A stretch of DNA of 64,000 bases from NCBI RefSeq assembly GCF_029674545.1, contig NZ_CP121354.1, forward strand, positions 5,961,001 through 6,025,000, written 5' to 3'. The notes under the pieces were generated by a model, which saw only the letters and a program-made list of their open reading frames with translations, was not told the origin of the DNA and did not search any database. Shown here in pieces: positions 36,335 to 43,532 of this stretch. This DNA comes from Mesorhizobium sp. WSM4904 (GTDB lineage Bacteria > Pseudomonadota > Alphaproteobacteria > Rhizobiales > Rhizobiaceae). Both the position numbers and the translations under genes were made by a program. Positions within the stretch are counted from its first letter, which is position 1. Each line of letters begins with the position of its first letter.

Positions 36335-37120
36335 ATGCAGAAGCGTTTTGAAGGAAAGACGGCGGTCGTCACGGGGGCCAGCGGCGGCATCGGCGCGGCC
36401 ATGGCGAGACGCTTCGCGGCGGAAGGCGCGGCGGTCGTGGTCAGCGCCATCGATGCGCGCGTCGACGAGGTCGCGGCGGGCCTGAAGGCGTCGGGCGCCA
36501 AGGTCGCCTCGATGCGCATGGACGTGACTAAGAAGGACGAGGTGGCGGCACTCTACGATCTCGCCGAAAAGGAGTTCGGCCGCGTCGACATCTCGGTGCA
36601 GAACGCCGGCGTCATCACGATCGCGAAAATCGAGGCGATGACGGAGGCCGAGTGGGACAAGGTGATGGCGGTGAACACCAAAGGCGTGTTCCTGTGCTGC
36701 CAGGAAGCGATCGCGCGCATGCGCAAGCACGGCCAAGGCGGCCGGCTGATCAACACGGCGTCCGGCCAGGCGCGGCAGGGTTTCATCTACACGCCGCATT
36801 ACGCCGCCTCGAAGTTCGGCGTCGTCGGCATCACCCAGAGCCTCGCCAAGGAAGTGGCCAAGGAAAAGATCACCGTCAACGCCATCTGCCCCGGCATCAT
36901 CGACACCGACATGTGGGCCTATAACGATACCGCCTGGGGCAAGCTTCTCGGCGACTACAAGCCGGGCGAGTTGATGGCGGAATGGGTGAAGAACATCCCG
37001 ATGGGCCGCGCCGGCAGCGGTGAGGATGTCTCGGGCCTGGTCAGCTTCCTCGCCAGCGACGACGCGGCCTATATCACCGGACAGACGATCAATGTCGACG
37101 GCGGCCTGATCATGTCGTGA
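36335..37120 (+). CDS. Short-chain dehydrogenase/reductase (second of two)
   Basis: The 261-residue classical SDR has TGASGGIG near residue 14, QNAGV, TASGQ with the catalytic Ser, YAASK and TGQTINVDGGLIMS. The KNIPMGRAGSGEDVSGLVSFLAS end is typical of sorbitol/acetoin-type dehydrogenases. ATG 36335 has TAGGAG just ahead. Two successive SDRs beside a kinase suggest successive oxidation or epimerisation of one substrate. The two proteins are not near-identical, so they are not a recent duplication. Confidence 0.87.
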   Translation: MQKRFEGKTAVVTGASGGIGAAMARRFAAEGAAVVVSAIDARVDEVAAGLKASGAKVASMRMDVTKKDEVAALYDLAEKEFGRVDISVQNAGVITIAKIEAMTEAEWDKVMAVNTKGVFLCCQEAIARMRKHGQGGRLINTASGQARQGFIYTPHYAASKFGVVGITQSLAKEVAKEKITVNAICPGIIDTDMWAYNDTAWGKLLGDYKPGELMAEWVKNIPMGRAGSGEDVSGLVSFLASDDAAYITGQTINVDGGLIMS

Positions 37121-37255
37121 GGGGCCACGGCCTATCTCGGTTGGCGGCAAACTCTTATGGGCGGCCGCCGACGGTGCCAATACGCTGCCTGACATTAATG
37201 GGCTTGCATCGCATCGAATTCGCTGAAAGATATCCTCTCCATTCCCTTCGTCGCT

Positions 37256-37306
37256 CGCACATAAGTGTGCGGACTCCTCTTGCCGATCGCACATGCATGT
37301 GCGATC
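37256..37306. promoter_or_regulatory. Two hicAB operators, CGCACA-N4-TGTGCG
   Basis: Identical half-sites occur at 37256-37271 and 37288-37303, centres 32 bases apart (about three helical turns). The second is embedded in a perfect 22-base palindrome (37285-37306). They lie 27-77 bases before the hicA start, the expected place for autoregulation by HicB. Confidence 0.65.
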
Positions 37307-37332
37307 TTTGTCTTGGGGAAAAGGGGGGAGGA

Positions 37333-37527
37333 ATGAAACGCGATGCCTTTATCCGTGAGCTTCGCGCCCTTGCCAAGCAACAGGGCAAAGCCTTTGAAGT
37401 TTTCACCAACAAGGGGAAGGGATCGCATTATCGCGTGAAGTTCGGGGACAAGATCACGACGATCCAATCCGGCGAACTGACAAATTTGAGAGTACGGACC
37501 ATTCGGAAGCAGCTGGAGATCGACTGA
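37333..37527 (+). CDS. hicA: HicA-family mRNA interferase toxin
   Basis: The 64-residue protein has the HicA double-stranded-RNA-binding-like fold: an N-terminal helix (MKRDAFIRELRALAKQQG), GKGSHYRVKF with the conserved catalytic His at residue 32, and a C-terminal helix NLRVRTIRKQLEID. HicA cleaves mRNA when free of antitoxin. ATG 37333 follows GGGGGGAGG. Its start is 213 bases past the SDR gene, with two palindromes ahead, and the HicB gene follows after 72 bases. Confidence 0.88.
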   Translation: MKRDAFIRELRALAKQQGKAFEVFTNKGKGSHYRVKFGDKITTIQSGELTNLRVRTIRKQLEID

Positions 37528-37599
37528 TCGCTTGACCTTTAGTGTCCCAAGAAAACAAGCAATAGCGATAAAAACACACAAGGAATTTGGAGAACTCTC

Positions 37600-38037
37600 G
37601 TGACCAAGACCTATCAGTATCAGGCGAGATTCGAGCCTGACCCCGAAGGCGGGTTTCTGGTTACCTTTCCAGATGTGCCCGAAGCAATTACCGGCGGCGC
37701 TGACGAAGCAGAGGCGCGCGCCAACGCGACCGAGGCGCTCGGCCTTGCGCTGCGCGGCATCCTGCAGCTCGGGCGGACGCTTCCTCAACCAGCTGCGAAA
37801 GGGCGCGGCCTGGTGCCTGTCGCCATCGATCCCGAGACGGCCTTCAAGCTGGCGGTAGTAGAGGCCTTCGCCACTGCCGGCATTTCCAAGTCGGAACTCG
37901 CTCGGCGCCTCGGCAGGGGCGAGACGGAGGCGCGTCGTATCCTCGACCCGGACCACTCGACGGGCTTGCCGCTGATGAAAGCGGCGCTCGCCGTGCTCGG
38001 CAAGCAAGCTGTCGTGTCGATCATGGACGCGGCTTGA
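37600..38037 (+). CDS. hicB: HicB-family antitoxin with C-terminal helix-turn-helix
   Basis: The 145-residue protein has the HicB N-terminal domain (YQARFEPDPEGGFLVTFPDVPEAITGGADEAEA) that masks HicA, and a C-terminal DNA-binding domain (ISKSELARRLGRGETEARRILD) that should bind the twin palindromes upstream. It starts at GTG 37600. The order toxin then antitoxin is usual for hicAB. The 72-base spacer is longer than in many hicAB pairs and may hold an extra promoter for the antitoxin. Confidence 0.88.
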   Translation: MTKTYQYQARFEPDPEGGFLVTFPDVPEAITGGADEAEARANATEALGLALRGILQLGRTLPQPAAKGRGLVPVAIDPETAFKLAVVEAFATAGISKSELARRLGRGETEARRILDPDHSTGLPLMKAALAVLGKQAVVSIMDAA

Positions 38038-38137
38038 CGTCCGCACAATGACCGCGCCGGCCGATTTTCGTTGCCGGACCCGTGACGTAAGAATGGCTTG
38101 CAGCCACGATTGCGCTCCTGTATCGCCAGCGAATATG

Positions 38138-38154
38138 TTCACCTAGAGTGAAAT
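38138..38154. promoter_or_regulatory. Probable operator of the XRE-cupin regulator at its own promoter
   Basis: TTCAC-CTAGA-GTGAA (38138-38152) is a dyad 31 bases before the regulator start. Read on the minus strand, ATTTCACTCT (38154-38145) is identical to ten bases at 39140-39149 in the promoter of the amine operon, which supports a common regulator site. Confidence 0.55.
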
Positions 38155-38182
38155 AAATCCGCATTTTTGGCTGGGGGGCGAC

Positions 38183-38905
38183 ATGGCGAAGAAGAATTCC
38201 AACACCAAGCCTGCCGGCCTGACTGGCAAAGGGAAGTCTCTTCCCAAAAACGTCTCGGCCGACGGGCGCACGGTCCGCGCGCAGCTCACGCAGAACCCGC
38301 ATGCGATCCGCGACACGCGCGAGAAAGTGCTGGAGGTGGCGATCGGACATGAGGTGCGCGCCTTCCGCAAGAAGCTCGGCATCACGGTCGCCGATCTCGC
38401 GGCCGCCACTGACATCTCGCTCGGCATGCTGTCGAAGATCGAGAACGGCATCACCTCGCCATCGCTGACCACGCTGCAAGCGCTGTCGCGGGCGCTCGGC
38501 GTGCCGGTCACCGCCTTCTTCCGCCGCTTCGAGGAGGAACGCGCCGCCGTCTTCATCAAGGCCGGCGAAGGTGTCGACGTCGAGCGCCGCGGCACGCGCG
38601 CCGGTCACCAGTACAATCTGCTCGGCCATATCGGCGCAAACACCAGCGGCGTCGTCGTCGAACCCTATCTGATCACGCTGACCGAGGATTCGGACGTGTT
38701 CCCGACCTTCCAGCATGCGGGCATGGAGTTCCTCTACATGCTCGAGGGCGAGGTCGTGTACCGGCATGGCAGCCACCTCTATCCGATGAAGCCGGGCGAC
38801 AGCCTGTTCTTCGACGCCGACGCGCCGCATGGGCCGGAAGAACTGACACAGCTACCGATGCGCTATCTCTCGATCATCTGCTATCCGCAGAACAGCACGA
38901 GCTGA
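38183..38905 (+). CDS. XRE-family regulator with C-terminal cupin domain
   Basis: The 240-residue protein has a basic N-terminal tail (about 30 residues), a Cro/C1-type helix-turn-helix at about residues 53-107 (FRKKLGITVADLAAATDISLGMLSKIENGITSPSLTTLQALSRALGV) and a cupin fold at about 160-235 (GMEFLYMLEGEVVYRHG, GDSLFFDADAPHGPE). Cupin-XRE proteins such as PuuR control amine and amino-acid catabolism by binding the small molecule. It lies just upstream of the amine permease and N-methylglutamate genes and shares a DNA element with their promoter. Confidence 0.85.
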   Translation: MAKKNSNTKPAGLTGKGKSLPKNVSADGRTVRAQLTQNPHAIRDTREKVLEVAIGHEVRAFRKKLGITVADLAAATDISLGMLSKIENGITSPSLTTLQALSRALGVPVTAFFRRFEEERAAVFIKAGEGVDVERRGTRAGHQYNLLGHIGANTSGVVVEPYLITLTEDSDVFPTFQHAGMEFLYMLEGEVVYRHGSHLYPMKPGDSLFFDADAPHGPEELTQLPMRYLSIICYPQNSTS

Positions 38906-39208
38906 CCTGCCGGCAAGCCAGGCACCGGCTGCCACGTCGATCCGCATCTTGCCGCCCGCCATGGCGATGCATCTGTGTCGGCTTTTGCCGGCCGGTGCCA
39001 GCGCGCCGCCAGCTTGTGGTAATTTCCTGCAGGCAAACAGTTTTTATCCACAGGCAAAGCGGCGGACCGGCACCAAACGGTTCACTGAACGTAAAACCGG
39101 CTTGACAACGTCGCGGTTCGGGCGGAATTTATGAAAAAAATTTCACTCTGTTGAAAGAGTGGACACCCGGCCGCTTCGGGGCCGGGCGTCGAGAAAGGGG
39201 AAAAACCG
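38906..39208 (+). promoter_or_regulatory. Promoter and leader region of the amine operon
   Basis: This 303-base gap has no credible gene. TTGACA lies at 39102-39107, with AATTTA at 39126-39131 (18-base spacing). ATTTCACTCT at 39140-39149 lies within two overlapping dyads, TTTCA-N6-TGAAA (39141-39156) and CACTCT-N6-AGAGTG (39144-39161), placed over or just after the expected start point, which suits repression. A leader hairpin (CCCGGCC/GGCCGGG) follows at about 39166-39187. Confidence 0.55.
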
Positions 39209-39496
39209 ATGTCCGACCTGCAGCAGCGCATCGAAGCGCTGTACCGTTCCGACGTGCGCGGATCCGTGCTCCTGATCGTCTGCCTATGGGCGACGATCCT
39301 CTTCGTCCTCCTGATGACCTGGGCCTACATCCCAGACAGCGGGATCAAGCTGGTGGTGGTGATCGCGGCCGCCGCGGTGCTGATCTTCAACACCGCCGCC
39401 ATCCTGGCGATGCTCAACCACTACAAGGAAGACAAGGATTTCATCTACGGCCTCGACATCAAGAACGCCGACGCGTTCCGCAACCGCCAGTCCTGA
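39209..39496 (+). CDS. Small two-helix membrane protein of unknown function, amine locus
   Basis: The 95-residue protein has an N-terminal amphipathic stretch (MSDLQQRIEALYRSDVRGS), two membrane helices at about residues 20-40 and 49-68, and a polar tail with HYKEDKDFIYGLDIKNAD. GAAAGGGGAAAAACC precedes ATG 39209. It opens the operon with two further small membrane proteins and the APC permease, so it probably forms part of, or modulates, an amine-transport complex. No family is recognised; coding status is supported by start, codon bias and spacing. Confidence 0.78.
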   Translation: MSDLQQRIEALYRSDVRGSVLLIVCLWATILFVLLMTWAYIPDSGIKLVVVIAAAAVLIFNTAAILAMLNHYKEDKDFIYGLDIKNADAFRNRQS

Positions 39497-39507
39497 AGGG
39501 AGAAACC

Positions 39508-39885
39508 ATGTCCCGCTATATCCCGCCGGAGCAGAACAAGGCCGGTCAGATCTTCGACATCGCCGTCGTCGTGGTCGCCATCTTCGTGGCGCTGTGGCTG
39601 CCGCTGAAACTCGGCCTCGCCGGCGCGGCCAAGTCGATCGATGCGCTCGACACCAAGACCTGGGACGCGCTCGGCCAGAACGCGACCATGGCCGCGGTCT
39701 GGGAAAAGCTCGGCTACACGCCGGAGACGGCGCATGACGTCATCCGCAACCATTTCCACTACATCATCGACTGGCCGACGCTGATCATCATGGCGATCGT
39801 GCTGATCGCCTATTTCGTCTTCCTGTTCCGCGCCTCCGATCGCGAATATCGCGAGGTGATCAACGAAAAATTCGACGACATGTAA
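39508..39885 (+). CDS. Small two-helix membrane protein of unknown function, amine locus
   Basis: The 125-residue protein has a short N-terminus (MSRYIPPEQNKAGQIFD), a helix at about residues 18-37 (DIAVVVVAIFVALWLPL), a periplasmic-sized polar middle with two Trp and TPETAHDVIRNHFHY, a second helix at about 90-110 (TLIIMAIVLIAYFVFLF) and a charged tail (RASDREYREVINEKFDDM). ATG 39508 follows AAGGGAG, 11 bases after the preceding stop. It seems to be a partner of the 39209 and 39901 proteins. No known family is recognised. Confidence 0.78.
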   Translation: MSRYIPPEQNKAGQIFDIAVVVVAIFVALWLPLKLGLAGAAKSIDALDTKTWDALGQNATMAAVWEKLGYTPETAHDVIRNHFHYIIDWPTLIIMAIVLIAYFVFLFRASDREYREVINEKFDDM

Positions 39886-39900
39886 TTCGGGGACACGATC

Positions 39901-40062
39901 ATGTGGATGACAGTCTCTTACGCATGCTGGGGCATCTCGATCCTGCTCGCGCTGTGGATGCTCTACGACTGGTTCAAGGTCGACACGACCTATTCCGAGG
40001 ATGTGCTGACCTCCTCGCGCGAAGGCGAGCTTGAAGCCGTCTCCGAGAAGCACCGGATCTGA
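39901..40062 (+). CDS. 53-residue single-helix membrane protein, amine locus
   Basis: This short frame, ATG 39901 to TGA 40060-40062, encodes an N-terminal helix (MTVSYACWGISILLALWMLY) and an acidic/polar tail (VDTTYSEDVLTSSREGELEA then VSEKHRI). It begins 15 bases after the 39508 gene and ends 14 bases before the permease, filling the gap exactly, with codon bias like its neighbours. The size and one-helix layout recall small accessory subunits of transporters. There is no family assignment, but a real gene is likely. Confidence 0.7.
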   Translation: MWMTVSYACWGISILLALWMLYDWFKVDTTYSEDVLTSSREGELEAVSEKHRI

Positions 40063-40076
40063 GTGGAGCCTCACCA

Positions 40077-41480
40077 ATGACAGTCGCGGTTGAAACGAGA
40101 GAAACGGTAATCCACGGCGACCGGGTCTCGCTGCTTCGCGTGCTCGGCCCCGCCCATGTCTGGGCGCTCGGCGTCGGCATCGTGCTTGTCGGCGAGTTCA
40201 CCGGCTGGAACTTCGCCGCCGACAAGGGCGGCGCGCTGGCCGCGCTGATCGTCTGCTGGATCGTCGGCCTGCTCTACACGTCGGTCGCCATGATAGACTC
40301 CGAGGTGACCTCCACCGTCGCCGCCGCCGGCGGCCAGTACGCGCAGGCCAAGCACATCGTCGGGCCGCTGATGGCCTTCAACGTCGCGCTGTTCCTGGTC
40401 TTCGCCTACACCATGCTCGAAGTGTCGGACGCCATCCTGCTCGGCGATACCATCGTCGCCAAGGCGGGCGTCGAGGGACTGACGCACAATTCCTTCATCG
40501 CCGCGACCATCGTGGTGTTGGCATGGCTCAACTATCGCGGCGTGCTGATGACGCTCAACGTCAACTTCATCATCACCGCGATCGCCTATATCTCGATCGT
40601 CGTCCTGTTCTTCTCGGTGAGCCCGTGGACGCAAGGTGCGGTGCTGAAGCTCAACGAGCTGGTCACGCCCGGCAACGCGCTGCCCTATGGCTGGATCGGC
40701 GTGATCGCCGCCTTCCAGTTCGGCATCTGGTATTATCTCGGCATCGAAGGCACCACGCAGGCGGCCGAGGAAGTGCGCTCGCCGGCGCGCTCCCTGCCCT
40801 ACGGCACGATGGCCGGCATGATCACGCTTCTGATCGCCGCGGCCATGACCTGGTATGTCTGCGCCTCGCTGATGCCGTGGGAATATCTCGGCATCACCTA
40901 CTATCCGCTGTGGGACGCCGGCAAGCTGACAGGCAGCCCACTGCTCGAGAACCTGCTGTTCATCGCGACGCTGCTTGCGGCACTTGCTTCCGCCAATGGC
41001 TGCATCAACGACGCGGCGCGCGCCTGGTTCTCGCTCGGCCGCGACCGCTATCTGCCGAGCTGGTTCTCGGCCGTGCATCCGAAATACCGCACGCCCTACC
41101 GCTCGATCCTGTTCCTGCTGCCGATCGCGCTGGCCTTCGCCTTCATCGCCGACCTCAACCAGGCGATCACCTTCTCGATCCTGTCGGGCGTGCTGCAGTA
41201 CACCTTCATGAGCATCAACATCATGATGTTCCGCAAGAAGTGGCCGCTAGGCTCGATCCGCCGCGGCTACACGCATCCCTTCCATCCGCTGCCGGCGATC
41301 GTCTTGTTCTGCCTGTGCGTGGTGACCTTCTTCGCCATCTTCCTCGGCTTCGGCTCGCAGCTTATCGCGATGACCATCTTCTATTTCCTGATCTCGCTGT
41401 GGTTCCACTTCTACCGCTACAAGTTCGTGCGCCGCGGCGACCAGTTCACCATGCCGTGGCCGAGGCCGCAGGGCTATTGA
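40077..41480 (+). CDS. APC-superfamily permease, probable amine/ethanolamine-type transporter
   Basis: The 467-residue integral membrane protein has about 12 helices in the APC/LeuT-like fold. The first helix region (LGPAHVWALGVGIVLVGEFTGWNF) and SEVTSTVAAAGGQYAQAKHIVGP match the ethanolamine permease/amino-acid permease group, with GIEGTTQAAEEVRSPARSLPYG as the conserved cytoplasmic loop. Placed between an amine-type regulator and N-methylglutamate pathway genes, it probably imports methylamine or a related alkylamine. It starts at ATG 40077 after GTGGAG and ends at a strong terminator. Confidence 0.85.
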   Translation: MTVAVETRETVIHGDRVSLLRVLGPAHVWALGVGIVLVGEFTGWNFAADKGGALAALIVCWIVGLLYTSVAMIDSEVTSTVAAAGGQYAQAKHIVGPLMAFNVALFLVFAYTMLEVSDAILLGDTIVAKAGVEGLTHNSFIAATIVVLAWLNYRGVLMTLNVNFIITAIAYISIVVLFFSVSPWTQGAVLKLNELVTPGNALPYGWIGVIAAFQFGIWYYLGIEGTTQAAEEVRSPARSLPYGTMAGMITLLIAAAMTWYVCASLMPWEYLGITYYPLWDAGKLTGSPLLENLLFIATLLAALASANGCINDAARAWFSLGRDRYLPSWFSAVHPKYRTPYRSILFLLPIALAFAFIADLNQAITFSILSGVLQYTFMSINIMMFRKKWPLGSIRRGYTHPFHPLPAIVLFCLCVVTFFAIFLGFGSQLIAMTIFYFLISLWFHFYRYKFVRRGDQFTMPWPRPQGY

Positions 41481-41486
41481 ACGGAA

Positions 41487-41516
41487 AAAAACCCGCCGCC
41501 CCGGCGGCGGGTTTTT
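41487..41516. terminator. Bidirectional intrinsic terminator after the permease gene
   Basis: AAAAACCCGCCGCC (41487-41500) is the inverse complement of 41503-41516, ending in TTTTT, with A5 on the other side. It lies 6 bases after the permease stop and only 11 bases before the next start, so the downstream genes need read-through or a promoter overlapping it. Confidence 0.88.
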
Positions 41517-41527
41517 GGCGTGTCGAG

Positions 41528-42217
41528 ATGTCCGAGTTGATGTCAGTCTTGCTTACCGGAGCGATCGCGCTTGCCGTCGTCCTCCACCTCGTCTGGCTTG
41601 CGCGCGCCAGCCGCAACAAGGCCTGGGCCGCGCTCGCCGCCGACGCGGCCGCCGTCCGCGCGGTCATCCCCGATGCCATCGACGTCTCCGACGGCACGGC
41701 CGGCGTCGCCACCTGGGCCGGTTCCTGGAACGGCGAACGCGCGCAGGTGCGCACCATCGTCGACACGCTCGCCGCCCGAAAGCTTCCGACGCGCTGGCTG
41801 AGCGTGACGATCACCGAACCGGTCGCGGTGCCGGGCGTTTTCGACATGATGATGCGGCCGGGATCGCCGACGACCTTCTCCAATTTCGATCATCTCGAGC
41901 ACACGCTGCCGAAGGTAACAGCGTTCCCCGCCGAAGCAGTGCTCAGGACCGATCGCCGCGGCGTCGCTTTCCCGCAGGACTTGATCGCCGCGCATTCCGG
42001 GATCTTCGCCGAAAGCCGCGCCAAGGAACTGCTGATCACGCCGAAGGGCGTGCGCATCGTCTGGCTGCTGGCGCAGGCCGACCGGGCGCGTTACGGCGTG
42101 TTCCGCCAAGCCGCATTCGGCGACGCGAGGCTCGATCCGGCATTGCTCGAAGAACTGCTTGCGACCGCATCCTCGCTTCGCCATGCGATCAACAAGCGCG
42201 AAAGGCAGGCCGCATGA
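41528..42217 (+). CDS. Membrane-anchored protein of unknown function, amine locus
   Basis: The 229-residue protein has one N-terminal helix (MSVLLTGAIALAVVLHLVWL, about residues 5-24) and a cytoplasmic or periplasmic soluble domain of about 200 residues with no recognised motif. ATG 41528 lacks a clear ribosome site; ATG 41540 is an alternative that keeps the helix. It overlaps the next gene by 4 bases (ATGA). It sits directly after a strong terminator and before the N-methylglutamate synthase genes. Function unknown. Confidence 0.65.
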   Translation: MSELMSVLLTGAIALAVVLHLVWLARASRNKAWAALAADAAAVRAVIPDAIDVSDGTAGVATWAGSWNGERAQVRTIVDTLAARKLPTRWLSVTITEPVAVPGVFDMMMRPGSPTTFSNFDHLEHTLPKVTAFPAEAVLRTDRRGVAFPQDLIAAHSGIFAESRAKELLITPKGVRIVWLLAQADRARYGVFRQAAFGDARLDPALLEELLATASSLRHAINKRERQAA

Positions 42218-42546
42218 CCGACGCCACCAATCCCGCCACCCGGCCTTCGAATCCCTATCTGGTGCTGGCCTCGGCGATCGTCCTGCCGGGTAGCGGGCAT
42301 GTCATGCTCGGCTTGCCGGCGCGCGGCCTGCAGTTCCTGTTCTTCATGGTGATCCTCGGCTGGGTCACGACCAAGGTGGCGCCTGCCGACGCCAGCTTCA
42401 TCGGCCGCCATGCCGGCGGCTTCCTCATCTATGCGCTGTCGATCCTCGATGCCTACAGGATTGCGCGCATCCGCCACGCGATATGGGCCCACAGGAGCCA
42501 TCCGGACGGCAACGGCACCACAAGCGGCGCGAAAGCGGATATATAA
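42214..42546 (+). CDS. Small multi-helix membrane protein of unknown function, amine locus
   Basis: The 110-residue protein has about three hydrophobic segments: LVLASAIVLPGSGHVMLG, GLQFLFFMVILGWVTTKV and GGFLIYALSILDAYRIA. The PGSGHVMLG and the DAYRIARIRHA segments resemble small TM2-like or DUF5683-like membrane domains, but no firm family call is possible. Its start overlaps the stop of the 41528 gene, so the two proteins are made together. It is 85 bases before mgsA. Confidence 0.65.
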   Translation: MTDATNPATRPSNPYLVLASAIVLPGSGHVMLGLPARGLQFLFFMVILGWVTTKVAPADASFIGRHAGGFLIYALSILDAYRIARIRHAIWAHRSHPDGNGTTSGAKADI

Positions 42547-42631
42547 TCAGAGGAAAATTTCTTTCATACCATTGAATTCCCCCATATCATTCGGTACATC
42601 ATCAGGGGAGCCATAAACGTCGGAGGCTGAC

Positions 42632-43528
42632 ATGTGCGGAATCGTCGGACTTTTCCTGAAGGACAAGACGCTGGAACCGAAGCTCGGCGCGATGCTGTCG
42701 GAGATGCTGATCTCGCTCAGCGACCGCGGTCCGGACAGCGCCGGCATCGCCATCTATGGCGCGGCAACCGGCAACGAGGCCAAGATCACCGTGCAGTCGC
42801 CGAAGGCCGATCGCGATTTCCGCGGTCTCGACGCCGAGCTCGCCAAGGCGATCGGCGCGCCGGTGAGCGTCGCGGTGAAGTCGACGCATGCGGTGATCAG
42901 GACCACGCCGGACAAGGTCGACGCGGCGCGCGAAGCGCTGCAGTCGCTTAGGCCAGACATCCGCATCATGGGTGCCGGCGAAGCGGTCGAGATCTACAAG
43001 GAAGTCGGCCTGCCGGAAGCCGTCGTCGATCGCTTCGACGTGCGCTCGATGACCGGCACGCACGGCATCGGCCATACCCGGATGGCGACGGAGTCGGCGG
43101 TCACGACGATGGGCGCGCATCCCTTCTCGACCGGCGCCGACCAGTGCCTGGTGCACAACGGCTCGCTGTCCAACCACAACAATGTCCGGCGCGAGCTGGT
43201 GCGCGAGGGCATGACGTTCGAGACCGAGAACGACACCGAGGTGGCGGCCGCCTATCTGTCCAACCGGATGGCGCATGGCAAGAATCTCGGCGAGGCGCTG
43301 GAGGGCACGCTTTTTGACCTCGATGGTTTCTTCACTTTCGTGGTCGGCACCAAGAACGGCTTCGGCGTGGTTCGCGATCCGATCGCCTGCAAGCCAGCCG
43401 TGATGGCCGAGACCGACCAGTATGTCGCCTTCGGCTCGGAATATCGCGCGCTCACCAAGCTGCCCGGCATAGACAATGCGAGGGTCTGGGAACCGGAGCC
43501 CGCAACCGTCTATTTCTGGGAGCATTGA
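42632..43528 (+). CDS. mgsA: N-methylglutamate synthase subunit A, class II glutamine amidotransferase (GlxB)
   Basis: The 298-residue protein begins MCGIVGLF, so Cys2 is the N-terminal nucleophile of a class II glutaminase after Met removal; DRGPDSAGIA and GHTRMATES are further glutaminase motifs. It equals the amidotransferase domain of glutamate synthase carried as a separate subunit. With subunits B and C it would transfer the methylamine-derived group to 2-oxoglutarate or glutamate to make N-methylglutamate. GTCGGAGGC precedes ATG 42632. The alternative name is glxB. Confidence 0.88.
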   Translation: MCGIVGLFLKDKTLEPKLGAMLSEMLISLSDRGPDSAGIAIYGAATGNEAKITVQSPKADRDFRGLDAELAKAIGAPVSVAVKSTHAVIRTTPDKVDAAREALQSLRPDIRIMGAGEAVEIYKEVGLPEAVVDRFDVRSMTGTHGIGHTRMATESAVTTMGAHPFSTGADQCLVHNGSLSNHNNVRRELVREGMTFETENDTEVAAAYLSNRMAHGKNLGEALEGTLFDLDGFFTFVVGTKNGFGVVRDPIACKPAVMAETDQYVAFGSEYRALTKLPGIDNARVWEPEPATVYFWEH

Positions 43529-43532
43529 GTTC

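Noticed and set aside
35559..37120. Recent tandem duplication of two SDR genes
   Set aside because: The two proteins share only general SDR motifs and differ throughout, so they are distinct enzymes.
42547..42631. Riboswitch ahead of mgsA
   Set aside because: The 85-base gap shows no conserved aptamer-like structure; it is too short for a glycine or SAM riboswitch.
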